Below are positions 35,801 to 44,976 of a stretch of 64,000 nucleotides of DNA, piece after piece. The notes beneath the pieces are model-generated. The model saw nothing but the letters and a program-made list of their open reading frames with translations. It searched no databases and was not told the DNA's origin. The first letter of the stretch is position 1, and each line of letters begins with the position of its first letter. Both the position numbers and the translations under genes were made by a program. Source of the stretch: Trebonia sp963773105 (GTDB lineage: Bacteria > Actinomycetota > Actinomycetes > Streptosporangiales > Streptosporangiaceae); NCBI GenBank assembly GCA_963773105.1, contig CAVZAA010000003.1:248001-312000 (forward strand), given 5' to 3'.

Positions 35801-36525
35801 GACGAGCCGAGCGCCCACGCCGTCATGGTGGCCGAGGCCGGCCGGGCACCGTTGAGCACGGTCAGGTCCCGGTTGTCGACCACCGCGCGCATGGTGACGC
35901 CGAGCCGCGTGTGGTACAGCAGGAAACGGAGCAGCAGCCCGACGGCGATGCCGGTGGCGATCGTGACCACCCGGTAGTACGGCAGGAAGGTGCCGCCGAG
36001 GCTGAAGCCGCTGGTGCCGAAGAACGTGGGGATGACGCGCTGCGTGCTGCTGTTCGGGTTCCAGATCGACCCGGCGAGGCCCATCAGGCCCAGCATCAGG
36101 CCGATCGTCACCACCAGCTGGGCCACGATCGGGGAATCGGTCAGGAACCGCATGATCCCGCGCTCGATCAGCACCCCCATGAGGGGGGCGGCGACCAGCA
36201 CGGTCAGCAGGATCCCGACGATCGTGGGCAGCCCGATGTCGACCCGGAGCTGCCAGTACACGAACGCGAGGAACATGCCGATGGCGCCCTGCGCGAAGTT
36301 GAACACGCCCGACGTCGCGTAGGTGACGACCAGGCCCTGCGCGGCGACGCCATAGATGGAGCCGAGCGCGACCCCGGTGATGAGGAAGCCGACGACGGCG
36401 CTCCCCGTCACCGGCAGCCCGCTCCACGACTGCTGAATGATGACGGCGACCAGCGCCGCGACCACGACCGCGCCCGCGATGGTGCGGGTGCGCTCGCGGG
36501 AAAGCACCTGCCGGATATCAGTCAT
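32815..36525 (-). CDS. Four-domain Liv-type ABC importer (LivH-LivM-LivG-LivF fusion)
   Basis: One 1236-residue polypeptide with all membrane and ATPase parts of a branched-chain amino acid-type importer. Residues about 1-330: LivH-like permease (GSIYGVAAQGLVVTYATSGV). About 350-690: LivM-like permease (LTGWANQISLAQITLVGCGA). About 720-990: LivG ATPase with Walker A GPNGAGKTTLFN and signature-like LPTGTARLVEVARALA. About 1030-1225: LivF ATPase with GPNGAGKSTALK and LSGGEQQMLSMARALA. The two ATPases are joined by an Ala/Pro-rich linker. Start 36525 has GGAGT upstream. No substrate-binding protein is in the window. The substrate is probably an aromatic or cyclic acid rather than an amino acid, by context. 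Confidence 0.9.
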   Translation of the reverse strand: MTDIRQVLSRERTRTIAGAVVVAALVAVIIQQSWSGLPVTGSAVVGFLITGVALGSIYGVAAQGLVVTYATSGVFNFAQGAIGMFLAFVYWQLRVDIGLPTIVGILLTVLVAAPLMGVLIERGIMRFLTDSPIVAQLVVTIGLMLGLMGLAGSIWNPNSSTQRVIPTFFGTSGFSLGGTFLPYYRVVTIATGIAVGLLLRFLLYHTRLGVTMRAVVDNRDLTVLNGARPASATMTAWALGSSMAALAGIFLAEELSALDPSTLTLFIVDAFAAAIIARLRSLPMAYVGGLIIGLTLSFQETFLSWTGRWTSAPQAIPAALLFIAVLFIRDARIKGRSKPRQTAERIPSNRNALLGFALLIVIAVICAATLNRPNLREVILIVLTAFVMLSLVPLTGWANQISLAQITLVGCGAFAVVEWGFNGNVLGLVVAAAFAVPIGMIMAGPAIRLQGIYLALATMAFARLAEFLFFDQPGVFGNGNRQVPNLSVFGLQVENPFSFLGISFVQDAGFLIFAAILFSVVGMIVILVQRRSFGRRLVALRDSPDAASMLGMSLTLTKLSVFMFSAAIAGLAGGLFAFYYSSVGTTDFQLTVGLPYLLLLVVGGMTTVGGTIIGALALVQFQWFNQAFPDNTFLTWFSNLGPGLIGIGVGRNPEGVWEQNVQAVAKLRRRITGVPAGPQPTEATPVLSGVRAATRLPSPAPRTATDRPAAEFRDITVRFGGLLAVNKVSLDLQDGQIIGLIGPNGAGKTTLFNVATGMQEPNEGRIFVDGRDVTGARPHQFARLGLARTFQRLEVFGSLTVRDNIRVAAQLHRRRWARTGAGSPDVITDTIIEHLGLQAVASTRAELLPTGTARLVEVARALATQPRVLLLDEPSSGLSASETETFATLLRGLASTGIAILVVEHDMGFIMNLCHHIVVLDAGTVIATGTPAEVQADQKVLEAYLGTGAADAKPAAAAAPASARSVAPIALVTEPAPSAQPQPRPESDRPIAVQLDGVSAGYGGIDVLQDISLTVRAGEVCAVLGPNGAGKSTALKVMSGQLTPTKGTASLNGQSIAGVPTERLVRGGLCVVPEGRGIFPNLTVVENLKMASFSGTGYTEILEKSFQQFPRLAERRTQLAGKLSGGEQQMLSMARALAVSPSVLLVDELSMGLAPKIVEELYEVLAGIARQGLTILVVEQFAAEVLKVADSGALLINGRITYHGAPDVVADMVSSAYLGGEHAAPAAAPQRVLEGQ

Positions 36526-36554
36526 CGTTAACCAACTCCTCAGAGGGCACGTCG

Positions 36555-36662
36555 TCACCATCCGACGAACGATCCGCCGGCCTGGGCCAGGTGCTGGGAG
36601 ACGGACAGCCCGATACCGGACGCTCCGCCGGTAACGAAGGCTGCACGCTTCATCGCTGTCAT
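36555..36662 (-). pseudogene. SDR N-terminal stub
   Basis: A 35-codon ORF encoding MTAMKRAAFVTGGASGIGLS and a short helix, then a stop. It is the Rossmann beginning of a short-chain dehydrogenase with the rest lost. It sits between the operator at 36686 and the ABC importer, as the first reading frame of that transcript. Confidence 0.7.
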
Positions 36663-36685
36663 CCCTTTGCCATGGGTTTTGTTTG

Positions 36686-36704
36686 TACCGACCGGTTGGT
36701 CATA
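36686..36704. promoter_or_regulatory. TetR-type operator, site 3
   Basis: TACCGACCGGTTGGTCATA with palindromic core ACCGACCGGTTGGT, in the divergent region between the importer and the ferredoxin reductase. A weaker relative, ACTGACCGTTCAGA, is at 36779-36792. Confidence 0.65.
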
Positions 36705-36826
36705 AGAATGCGCCCTCGGAGGGGTTTCAGTCAACGGGTCAACCGTACTGCGTTGACATCATGGCGCTTGCAGATAAGACTGACCGTTCAGAACAAAGAC
36801 TTCAAGTGCGGAGGTTCCGGCGAGTA

Positions 36827-38124
36827 ATGCCAAGCGTGCAGTCAAGCAGCGCGTCCGCCGGCTCGCCAGGTGCCGACGGCGTGCTCATCGTGGGCGGCGG
36901 CCAGGCCGCGATGCACCTGGCCAGTTCGCTGCGCGAGCTCGGCTGGCAGGCGGCGGTCACTATCGTGAGCGAGGAACCCCGCGCCCCTTACCAGCGGCCG
37001 CCGCTGTCCAAGGCATTCTTGTCCGGAAACGCCGACCCGGCAACGCTGGAGTTCCGCTCAGAGGAACACTACGAGCGCGAGCGGATCACCGTGCTGACCG
37101 GGCAGCGGGTCACCGACGTGCGGGCGGCGGCGCCGGGCCAGCCAGGGGCGGCGGTTACCGAGGGGGCGGCCGCCTCGAGTTCGGCCGCCTGGCGCTGGCC
37201 ACCGGGGCCCGGCCGCGGCGGCTGGCGGTGCCCGGGGCCGACCTGGCCGGGGTCTGCTACCTGCGCGATGTGGCTCACGCGCTCGAGCTGCGGGAGCGGC
37301 TGGCCGCGGCGGAGCGGGTGCTCGTCGTCGGCGGCGGCTTCATCGGGCTCGAGGCGGCCGCCGCCGCCACCGCCAAGGGGAAGGCGGTGACGGTGGTGGA
37401 GGCGGCCGACCGGCTCATCGGCCGCGTGGTCGCGCCGGTCATCTCCGATTTCTACGCCGCCGCGCACCAGCGCCGCGGCGTCCGCGTCCTGCTCGGCACG
37501 GCCGTGTCGCGGTTCGCGGGCACTGGGCCGGCCGACACCGGCGGGACGGTCACCGGGGCGCACCTGTCGGACGGCGGCTTCGTCCCGGCCGACCTGGTGA
37601 TCATCGGCATCGGCGCCGAGCCCCGGACCGAGCTGGCCGAGCAGCTCGGGCTGGCCTGCGCGGGCGGCATCGTGGTCGACGCCTACGCGCGGACCAGCGA
37701 TCCCGCGATCGTCGCGGCGGGCGACTGCGCGGTCACCCCGCATCCGGCCGCGGCCGACGGCACGCTGGTCCGCTTCGAGTCGTTCGGGCACGCGACCGAC
37801 CACGCCAAGGTCGCCGCGGCCACGCTGGCCGGGGTGCCGGCCAGCTACGACGCGGTGCCGTGGTTCTGGTCCGACCAGGGCACGCTCAAGCTGCAGATCG
37901 CGGGGCTGTCGGCCGGGTTCGACCAGACGGTGCTGCGGGGCGATCCCGGCCAGGAGCGGTTCTCGGTCCTCTACTACCGGGACGGCCGGCTGCTGGCGGT
38001 GCACGCGGTCAACTCACCGCGCGACTACCTGGCGGTCCGCCGCGCGCTGGCGGCCGGGCAGGAGATACCGCCGGAACTGGCCGCCGTCGCCGGCCAGCCC
38101 CTGGCGGGCCAGCCGGCGCGGTGA
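36827..38124 (+). pseudogene. FAD-dependent ferredoxin reductase (rhodocoxin reductase type), frameshifted
   Basis: Would transfer electrons from NAD(P)H to the ferredoxin encoded next door. The N-terminal FAD motif is VLIVGGGQAAMHLASSL; PYQRPPLSKAFLSG is characteristic. At 37162-37166 a run of Gs appears one base short and the frame changes; the other frame continues with GRLALATGARPRRL, the NAD motif VLVVGGGFIGLEAA and SDPAIVAAGDCAV. Restored length is about 432 residues. As this change is in a homopolymer, a sequencing error is quite possible. It is convergent with the ferredoxin, two bases apart. Confidence 0.82.
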
Positions 38125-38126
38125 GC

Positions 38127-38336
38127 TTACGGCTGAATGACGATAGAGATCGCCTGGGTCGGGCAGGACTCGACGGCGGTCCTGATCGCCTCCTCCGGGT
38201 CGCCCTCGGGGTCGGTCACGATGGCGATCGTCTCGTCGTCCTGGTCGAACGTGTTCGGGGCGTACCAGCAGCACTGGCCCGAGCCCATGCACAGGGTCCG
38301 GTCGACGCGGATCTCGCGGTGGGTGGTGGCGGCCAT
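38127..38336 (-). CDS. Ferredoxin of the P450-partner type
   Basis: 69 residues. Cluster ligands appear as CMGSGQCC (CX5C) and a later Cys in ESCPTQAISI, the pattern of [3Fe-4S] ferredoxins that serve bacterial P450s. It lies five bases after the P450 gene stop on the same strand, so co-transcription is clear. With the reductase on the other strand it completes a three-component P450 system. Confidence 0.9.
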   Translation of the reverse strand: MAATTHREIRVDRTLCMGSGQCCWYAPNTFDQDDETIAIVTDPEGDPEEAIRTAVESCPTQAISIVIQP

Positions 38337-38340
38337 GGCC

Positions 38341-39713
38341 CTAGTCTCGCACGGTGAAGTCGAGGTGCAGGGTGGCGATGCCGTGGAACATGTGCGTCTT
38401 CAGGTAGTCGTAGTGGCGGTTGCCCGCGGGACCGTGCGCTTCCTCGTTGATGCGGACGTCGGTCGTCCGGTCGAGCAGCCGCTCGACCGTGATGCGCGTC
38501 TCCGAGCGGGCCAGCGGCGCCCCCGGGCAGGTATGAATGCCGTGGCCGAAGGCGATGTGGCGGCGCACGTTCTCCCGGGTCGCCCGGAACTCGGCCGGGC
38601 ACTCGAACTGGCGCGGGTCGCGGTTGGCGGCCCCGTTGGACAGGAAGATCTGGGTGCCGGCCGGGATGTGCATCCCGCCCAGCTCGGTCGTCTTGATCGC
38701 CAGCCGGTACTCGCCCAGGATCGGGCCCTCGGTGCGCAGCACCTCCTCGATGAAGCGGGGAACCAGGTCACGGTTGGCCCGCAGCTCCGCCTGGGTCTCG
38801 GGCTCCTCGGCGATGCGCCGCAGCGCGGTCGCGATCAGCCGGACGGTGGTCTCCTGCCCGGCCGCGAACAGGTTGGACGCGATCCGGGCGACCTCGATCG
38901 GCTCGGGGACGGTGCCGTCGGGGAACAGCGACTGGGCCATGCCGGTCAGCACGTCGTTGAGCGGACGCCCGCGGCGTTCTGCGATCTTCTCGGAGAAGTA
39001 GTCGTAGAAGATCTCCAGCGTGTTGTGCCCGGTGCGTGGCGGGCGGCTGGCTTCCGCTCGGAGGCGGCGCCGGGCCTGGTGCCCGGCATCTGGCCCATGC
39101 CGCGGCGGGCCAGCAGCATCGCGTGGTCTTCCTCTGGCACCCCGAGCAGGTCGGCGATGACCAGCAGGGTGTACGGCTGCGCGTAGTCGGCGTTGAACTC
39201 GGCCGTGCCCCGGGGCAGGATGTAGTCGAGCTGGCGGTCGGTGAGCCGCCAGATGAACTCCTCGTTCTCCTTCAGCCGCTTGGGCGTGATCAGCCCCATC
39301 AGCAGCGCCCGCTGGGCGGTGTGGGTGGGCGGGTCGGCGGTGACGATCTGGTCGTTCTGCGGCAGGTACTCGCGGTGCGCGTTGACGAACTCGGTGATGT
39401 CGTCCCCGTCCGGCCGCTCAGGGAGCAGCGACCACGGGTCCGGGCCGACGATCAGGGTGGCGGAGGAGAAAACGTCGGGCTGGCGCAGCACCGTGATCGC
39501 TTCCTCGTGCCCGGTCACCATCACCACCCCGTGACGCGGCTCCCGGTAGACCGGCTGGTGCGCGGCCAGGTAGTCGAGATGCTGGTAGGGGTCGGTCGCG
39601 AGCGACGGGTCGGTGTAGTCGATGCGGTCGATGTCCACGTCGTTGCTCCTGATCTGCTGGTTCGGTGACGGGGGTGGTGTTTGGGGTGGTGTTTGAGGTG
39701 GCGGCGGGGTCAT
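38341..39713 (-). pseudogene. Cytochrome P450, frameshifted
   Basis: Haem-thiolate monooxygenase. The N-terminal half (start 39713) includes DPPTHTAQRALLMGLITP (C-helix region). Near 39040 the frame shifts by one base; the other frame holds GHNTLEIFYDYF, the I-helix oxygen motif AAGQETTVRL, EEVLRTEG (ExxR) and the haem loop FGHGIHTCPGAPLAR. Restored length is about 455 residues. The start overlaps the upstream SDR stop (ATGA), supporting one operon. All key residues are present once the frame is joined, so a sequencing error is possible. Confidence 0.85.
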
Positions 39714-40465
39714 AGCACGCGGGCGTCGACGGACGGCCGGATCACCAGCTGGGAGACGTTCACCCGGGGCGGCAGGCTGACCACGAACACGATGGCGGCG
39801 GCGACGTCATCGGCCTGCATCGCGCCGTCCTTCTCCACGTGGTTCCTGGTGAACTCGCGCACCTTCTCGTCCTTGATGTGCTCGTGGATCTCGGTGGCGG
39901 TCGCGCCCGGCTCGATGATGCTGACCCGGATGCCGGCCAGGGTAACCTCCGCCCGCAGCGACTCGTTGAACGCGGTCAGCGCGAACTTGCTCGCCGCGTA
40001 GGGGCCGAACGTCGCCCCGACCGCCCGGCGGCCCGCGGTGGAGGAGATGTTGACGATATCGCCGCCGCCCGCCTTGAGCGCCGGGATCGCCGCCCGCGAG
40101 GTGTAGAGGGCGGCCCAGAAGTTGAGCTCGAACACGTACCGCCAGTCGGCCAGGTCGCCGTTCTCCACCTTCCCGACCTGGGTCATGCCGGCCGCGTTGA
40201 CGAGGATGTCGAGGCCGCCGAAGTGACCGACCGCGTCCTCGACCGCCCGGCTGGCGTCGCGCTCGTCGGTGACATCGGCCGCCCGCGCGAGCGCCTGGCC
40301 GCCGCCGGCCTCGATCTGGCCCGCCAGGTCCTTCAGGCGCTCGGCCCGGCGGGCGACCAGCGCCACGCTCGCCCCCGCCTCCGCGAGGGCCAGCGCGGTG
40401 CTCCGGCCGATCCCCGACGATGCGCCGGTGACCAGGGCCGTCTTCCCGGTGAGGATGCCAGTCAC
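39710..40465 (-). CDS. Short-chain dehydrogenase/reductase
   Basis: 251 residues with TGASSGIGRSTALAL (cofactor loop), LVNAAG, catalytic Ser in NISSTAGRR and YAASKFAL (Tyr/Lys). It resembles SDRs acting on alcohols of hydrophobic substrates. Start at 40465. It is upstream of and coupled to the P450 gene, suggesting it oxidises the P450 product or its precursor. Confidence 0.9.
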   Translation of the reverse strand: MTGILTGKTALVTGASSGIGRSTALALAEAGASVALVARRAERLKDLAGQIEAGGGQALARAADVTDERDASRAVEDAVGHFGGLDILVNAAGMTQVGKVENGDLADWRYVFELNFWAALYTSRAAIPALKAGGGDIVNISSTAGRRAVGATFGPYAASKFALTAFNESLRAEVTLAGIRVSIIEPGATATEIHEHIKDEKVREFTRNHVEKDGAMQADDVAAAIVFVVSLPPRVNVSQLVIRPSVDARVL

Positions 40466-40470
40466 GGTGC

Positions 40471-41402
40471 CTAGCCCCGCAGGTGGGACATGTAGTGGCC
40501 CACACAGTCCATCAGGTCGCTCGGCACGTAGTAGCCGGACTCGTCGTTAATCGCCGCCCAGTTCGCCGCCACGTCGTCGATCGTGGCGCCGGTCAGACCG
40601 GGCTGCAGGTAGCCCGTCGGTGACCCCGACGAACAGGCGCGCGAAGCGGCCGCCGCCGGCCAGGTAGGTCTCGCCGCTGACCTGGCACGACTCATGGGCC
40701 AGGTAGGCGACCATGGGCGCGACGTTGACCGGGTCCATCGCCGGGACCGACTCGGCCGCCTGCAGCGCCTGTGCCTGCTCTTCCTCGGTGCGGCCGGATA
40801 TTCGGGTCATCGCGTTGGGGGCGATGCAGTTGACGTTGATGTTGGCGTCTTTCCTGCCCACCGTCAGGCTCTTGGCCATGCCGATCATGGACGCCTTGGC
40901 GATCGCGTAGCCGATGTTGTCCATCAGCCCGAACATCCCGATCGAGGTGGTGAGGATGGCGCGGCCGTAGTTCTTCTCGAGGAAATAAGGCCAGGCCGCG
41001 TGCAGGGTGTTGAACGAGCCGCGCACGTGCACCGCCCAGTGCGCCTCGATGGTCTCGATCGTCGCCTCCGGCAGGGATCCCCACACCATGTTCCCGGCGT
41101 TGTTCACCACGATGTCGATGCCGCCGAAGTGCTCGACGGCGGTGTCGATGACCGACTTGCCGCCCTCGACGGTCGACACGTCGCCGTAGTTGGCGACCGC
41201 CGCTCCCCCGGCCGCCTCGATCTGCTTCACCACCTCGTCGGCCGGGGCGGCGTCGCCGCCGGTGCCGAGGGTGGACCCGCCCAGGTCGTTCACCACGACC
41301 TTGGCGCCCAGCTGGCCGAGCAGCAGCGCGTAGCGCGCGGCCGATCCCCCGGCCGGCGCCGGTCACCGCCGCGACGCGCCCGTCTAGCCGCAGTCCGCTC
41401 AT
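40471..41402 (-). pseudogene. SDR oxidoreductase with two frameshifts (HSD17B4-like)
   Basis: The N-terminus GRVAAVTGAGRGIG starts at 41402 with GGAGTG upstream. Near 41338 the frame shifts; the main body (KVVVNDLGGSTLGTGGDAAP, NNAGNMVWG, SIGMFGLMDN, YAIAKASM) follows. Near 40613 it shifts again to YLQPGLTGATIDDVAANW and ends at 40471. The GGSTLGTGGDAAPADEVV segment is typical of the HSD17B4/multifunctional-enzyme SDR group. Two independent shifts make this either decayed DNA or poor sequence. Confidence 0.82.
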
Positions 41403-41440
41403 CACACCACTCCTTGTCATGCTTATCAGCGTCATCCTTG

Positions 41441-43045
41441 TCAGCTGAGGAAGCCCTGGTAGTCGCTCTGGACCGCCTTGGCCATGAACTCGTCGAGCTT
41501 CGGCCTGCCGCCCGGGTTGAGCAGGTACGCCATCGGCTTGCCGGGCGTGTTGCCGCCGTAGTACTGGCCCCGCTTCATGAACGACGAGTAGGGCAGCAGC
41601 TGCGCGATCATGCCCATCCAGGCCTGCTCGTCTTCCTTCGGAACCTCGATGCGGCGCTTCCCGTGCTCGCGGGCATAGTCGATGAGGTTCTGCACGAAGA
41701 CGATCTGATGCTCGCCGTAGCGCGGGTTGTTGCCCGCCGCCCCGTGCGGGCCGCCGGGGAAGAAGAAGTTCGGGAACCCGTGGGCCATGATCCCGAGGTA
41801 GGTCAGCGGCCCGTCCGCCCAGTAGTCGTTGAGCGTCAGCCCGCCCTCGCCCACGATGCCCATCCGCAGCATCGCGCCGGTGCCGAAGTCGAAGCCGGTC
41901 GCCCAGATGATGACGTCGAACTCGCGCAGCCCGTCCGACGTCTCGATCCCGGTCTCGGTGACCTTGACGATGGGGGTGTCGCGGAGCGAGACGAGCTCCA
42001 CGTTGGGCCGGTTGTACATCTCGTAGTAGCCGGTCACGTAGGGCGGGCGCAGGCCGACGTAGAGGTGGTCGGTCGGGATCAGCTTCTCGGCGGTGGCCGG
42101 GTCTCTGACGATCGCGCGGATCTTGCCCGCCATGAACGCGCACCACTCGCCGTTAGCCTCGGGGTTGAACAGCAGGTCCTCGTAGTTGGTGCTGATCTTG
42201 GCGAACCCGGGGCTGTTCCAGACGCTCTCGAAGAACTCCTGCCGCTGCTCCGGGGTGTCCTCGGCCCATTTCTTCCCGGCCGGCTTGTGCAGGAAGCCGC
42301 CGACCGAGGCATCGAGCTCGGCCTTGATCGGCTCGTAGTTCGCCTTGAGGTACGCCTGCTGGTCGGCCGAGATCGGGTGGTTGTTCAGCGGGGTGGCCCA
42401 GGTGGCGCTGCGCTGGTACATCACCAGCGACTCGACCTCGCCCGCGATCGCCGGCCCGATCTGGACGCCGGTCGAGCCGGTGCCGATGACGGCCACGCGC
42501 TTGCCCCGCAAGTCCACCGGCTCTTTCGGCCAGCGCACCGGGTGGTAGGTCTCCCCGCGAAAGTCCTCCCGGCCGGGCACGTCGGGGTACTGCGGCACCG
42601 ACAGCACGCCGGTGGTGGACACGAGGTACTGCGACCGGACCTCGAAGCCGTCCTCGGTCCTGGTCGTCCAGGTGGCGGAGGCCTCGTCCCACACCGCCGA
42701 CGTGACCTTGCTGTTCAGGCGGATGTGGCGGCGCAGGTCGAACCTGTCCACCACGTGGTTGAGGTAGCGCTCGGTCTCCGGCTGCGGGGCGAACTCCTCC
42801 GACCAGTCCCACTCCTGCCACAGCTCCTCGGAGAACAGGTACCCGTAGGTGTAGCTCTCGGAGTCGAACCGGCACCCCGGGTAGCGGTTCCAGTACCAGG
42901 TGCCGCCGACGCCCTCGGCCTGTTCGAGCAGCCGCACCGAGTAACCTGCCTGGACGGCCCGGTAGAGCTGGTTGATTCCGAGGATCCCGGCGCCGACGAT
43001 GACCACGTCGGTCTGCTGGTCTCGACGCTGCGCTGGCGCTGCCAA
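41441..43045 (-). CDS. Flavin-containing Baeyer-Villiger-type monooxygenase
   Basis: 534 residues. It inserts oxygen next to a ketone, giving an ester or lactone. The FAD motif is VVIVGAGILGINQLY and the NADPH motif is VAVIGTGSTGVQIG. The Baeyer-Villiger fingerprint FxGxxxHxxxWP is present as FRGETYHPVRWP. GGTWYWNRYPGCRFDSESY is typical of cyclohexanone/steroid-type enzymes. The TTG start at 43045 has GGGGA upstream; a TetR-type operator lies 22 bases upstream. Confidence 0.92.
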   Translation of the reverse strand: MAAPAQRRDQQTDVVIVGAGILGINQLYRAVQAGYSVRLLEQAEGVGGTWYWNRYPGCRFDSESYTYGYLFSEELWQEWDWSEEFAPQPETERYLNHVVDRFDLRRHIRLNSKVTSAVWDEASATWTTRTEDGFEVRSQYLVSTTGVLSVPQYPDVPGREDFRGETYHPVRWPKEPVDLRGKRVAVIGTGSTGVQIGPAIAGEVESLVMYQRSATWATPLNNHPISADQQAYLKANYEPIKAELDASVGGFLHKPAGKKWAEDTPEQRQEFFESVWNSPGFAKISTNYEDLLFNPEANGEWCAFMAGKIRAIVRDPATAEKLIPTDHLYVGLRPPYVTGYYEMYNRPNVELVSLRDTPIVKVTETGIETSDGLREFDVIIWATGFDFGTGAMLRMGIVGEGGLTLNDYWADGPLTYLGIMAHGFPNFFFPGGPHGAAGNNPRYGEHQIVFVQNLIDYAREHGKRRIEVPKEDEQAWMGMIAQLLPYSSFMKRGQYYGGNTPGKPMAYLLNPGGRPKLDEFMAKAVQSDYQGFLS

Positions 43046-43066
43046 TTTTGTCCCCTACGCCAATTG

Positions 43067-43080
43067 ATTGACCGGTCGGT
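43067..43080. promoter_or_regulatory. TetR-type operator, site 4
   Basis: ATTGACCGGTCGGT, between the divergent monooxygenase and epoxide hydrolase genes. Confidence 0.65.
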
Positions 43081-43198
43081 CCACTATGACTCGCGCGGCC
43101 GTCATCCCGCAAGTCCCCGTTACCGGGTCCCGCCACCCCGGCCAGGCGGCGCCGATGCGCTTCCGATTGACCAATAGTGTACTGATATAACGCATATA

Positions 43199-44323
43199 AT
43201 GGCAAGGGTGACAGCGCTAGAGCCGTTCCTGGTCGATGTACCGCAGGACGTCCTCGCCGACCTGGCCGAACGCCTGCGGCGGACGCGGTTCCCGAACGAG
43301 ATCGCCGGCATTGGCTGGCAGCAGGGCATGGCCCTGGGCGATCTCAGGGAAGTCGTCCGCTACTGGCTTGACGCCTACGACTGGCGGGTCCACGAAGCCC
43401 GCCTGAACCGCTACCGGCAGTTCATTACGACCGTCGACGGCCAGCGGATCCACTTCCTTCATGTCCGGTCGCGCCACCAGGCGGCGGTCCCGTTGTTCCT
43501 GACCCACGGCTGGCCGGGTTCGGTGGTCGAGTTTCTCGACGTGATCGACCCGCTGGCCGATCCGGCCGACCCGGCCGACGCGTTTCACCTGGTGGTGCCC
43601 TCGCTGCCGGGCTACGGGTTCTCCGGTCCGACGACGGAGACGGGCTGGAACCCCCGGCGGATCGGCGCCGCCTTCGGGCAGATCGCCGACCGGCTCGGCT
43701 ACCAGCGCTACGGCGTCCAGGGCGGGGACTGGGGTGCGATCGTCTCCTCCAACATGGCCGAGCTGCGGCCCGACCGCACGATTGGCTTGCATGTCAACCT
43801 GATGAACGTGCCGCCGCCCAGCGGCGAGGCGGCCGCTCCGCCGACGGAGTGGGCGCGGCGGACGGGAGCGGCCGGGGGCGGCTACGAAGCGATCCAGGGG
43901 ACAAGACCCCAGACGATCGGCTACCTGCTCGAGGACTCGCCGGCCGGGCTGGCGGCCTGGCTCATCGAGAAATTCCACGAGTGGACCGACCCGGCGGCCG
44001 GCGGCCGGTCTGCGCTGACCATGGACCAGCTGCTGACCAACGTGATGCTCTACTGGGTGAACCGCACCGGCGCGTCGTCGGCCCGGCTGTACTGGGAGCG
44101 CCGTCAGGCCCCGGGGACGATGGTGCCGCAGGGCCGGGTGACCGTGCCCACCGGGGTGGCCAACTACCCGGGAGAACTCGTCCGGTCACTGCGGCCGCAC
44201 GCCGAGCGCTTCTTCAACATCGTGCACTGGAGCGAGCTGCCCCGCGGCGGGCACTTCCCCGCGATGGAGGTGCCGGACCTCTTCGTGGCAGACGTACAGG
44301 CGTTCTTCCGGCCGCTGCGCTAG
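43199..44323 (+). CDS. Epoxide hydrolase (EHN domain)
   Basis: 374-residue alpha/beta hydrolase of the microsomal epoxide-hydrolase type. The N-terminal EHN lid region (RTRFPNEIAGIGWQQGM) precedes HGWPGSVVEF (oxyanion), the nucleophilic Asp in GVQGGDWGAI and the His in LPRGGHFPAME. The start at 43199 is 36 bases after TTGACC with a close TATAAT-like stretch, so the transcript may have a short leader. It would open an epoxide formed in the upstream oxidation steps. Confidence 0.9.
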   Translation: MARVTALEPFLVDVPQDVLADLAERLRRTRFPNEIAGIGWQQGMALGDLREVVRYWLDAYDWRVHEARLNRYRQFITTVDGQRIHFLHVRSRHQAAVPLFLTHGWPGSVVEFLDVIDPLADPADPADAFHLVVPSLPGYGFSGPTTETGWNPRRIGAAFGQIADRLGYQRYGVQGGDWGAIVSSNMAELRPDRTIGLHVNLMNVPPPSGEAAAPPTEWARRTGAAGGGYEAIQGTRPQTIGYLLEDSPAGLAAWLIEKFHEWTDPAAGGRSALTMDQLLTNVMLYWVNRTGASSARLYWERRQAPGTMVPQGRVTVPTGVANYPGELVRSLRPHAERFFNIVHWSELPRGGHFPAMEVPDLFVADVQAFFRPLR

Positions 44324-44337
44324 CGGTGAGCGCGGTC

Positions 44338-44937
44338 CTAGTCCTGGTCCTGGTCCTGAGGCGGGAACCCGGTCAGACCGGGGTCGAGCTCCAGGCCGAA
44401 GGTGTTGAAGGCCATCGCCAGCAGGTCGTAGGCCCCGATGGTGAACACCAGGTCCATCAGCTGCTGGCGGTCGAAGTCCTCCGCCAGCCGCTTCCAGGTC
44501 GGGTCGCTGACGTAGTGGTCGGCCGCGATCTCGTCGACCGCGCGCAGCAGGGCGGCGTCGCGCGATCCCCAGACCGGAGAGTCCGGGCCCGCCATGATCG
44601 CGTCGACCTCCTCGTCCGACATGCCCGCGGACTTGGCCATCCGCACGTGCTGCGCCCACTCATACTCGCCGCGCCGGAGCCAGCCGATCCGCACCGTGGC
44701 CATCTCCCGGTCCCGCTTCGACAGGGTGGAGTGGAACAGGTGGTTGTTGAACGTGAACCAGGCCTTCGCGAGGTCCGGGTGCCAGGAGAAGATGCCGAGG
44801 ATATGGGAGGTCGGCCGCTCCCGCCGCCGCTCCCCTGGCGCACGATTGCTCCCCGGCGGCCGCAGCGCTGCCAGCGCCTCATCCACCGCCTCGTCCCAGT
44901 CATCCGACGGCCTGGGCGGGATCCGCGGCTCGCTCAA
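44338..44937 (-). CDS. Carboxymuconolactone decarboxylase-family protein
   Basis: 199 residues. The CMD/AhpD-like core is seen as REMATVRIGWLRRGEYEWAQ and HVRMAKSAGMSDEEVDAIMA; the redox CxxC is absent (EYEWAQH instead), so a non-peroxidase role is likely. The TTG start at 44937 follows AAGGA; the longer open frame upstream is unrelated. The C-terminus ends in DQDQDQD. Divergent from an SDR, with a TetR-type operator between. Confidence 0.82.
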   Translation of the reverse strand: MSEPRIPPRPSDDWDEAVDEALAALRPPGSNRAPGERRRERPTSHILGIFSWHPDLAKAWFTFNNHLFHSTLSKRDREMATVRIGWLRRGEYEWAQHVRMAKSAGMSDEEVDAIMAGPDSPVWGSRDAALLRAVDEIAADHYVSDPTWKRLAEDFDRQQLMDLVFTIGAYDLLAMAFNTFGLELDPGLTGFPPQDQDQD

Positions 44938-44976
44938 TCGGGGTCCTTCCTCGCGGGCAGTGGTCAGCAAAATTTT

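Noticed and set aside
33778..36531. Plus-strand open frame of 917 codons
   Set aside because: It is antisense to the ABC importer, rich in Asp/His/Arg/Gly low-complexity and lacks any domain; typical mirror frame of high-GC DNA.
40694..43177. Plus-strand open frame of 827 codons
   Set aside because: Antisense to the monooxygenase and SDR genes, no conserved motif.
44330..44360. Tandem CCTGGT-like repeat at the CMD gene end
   Set aside because: It simply encodes the DQDQDQD tail of the protein.
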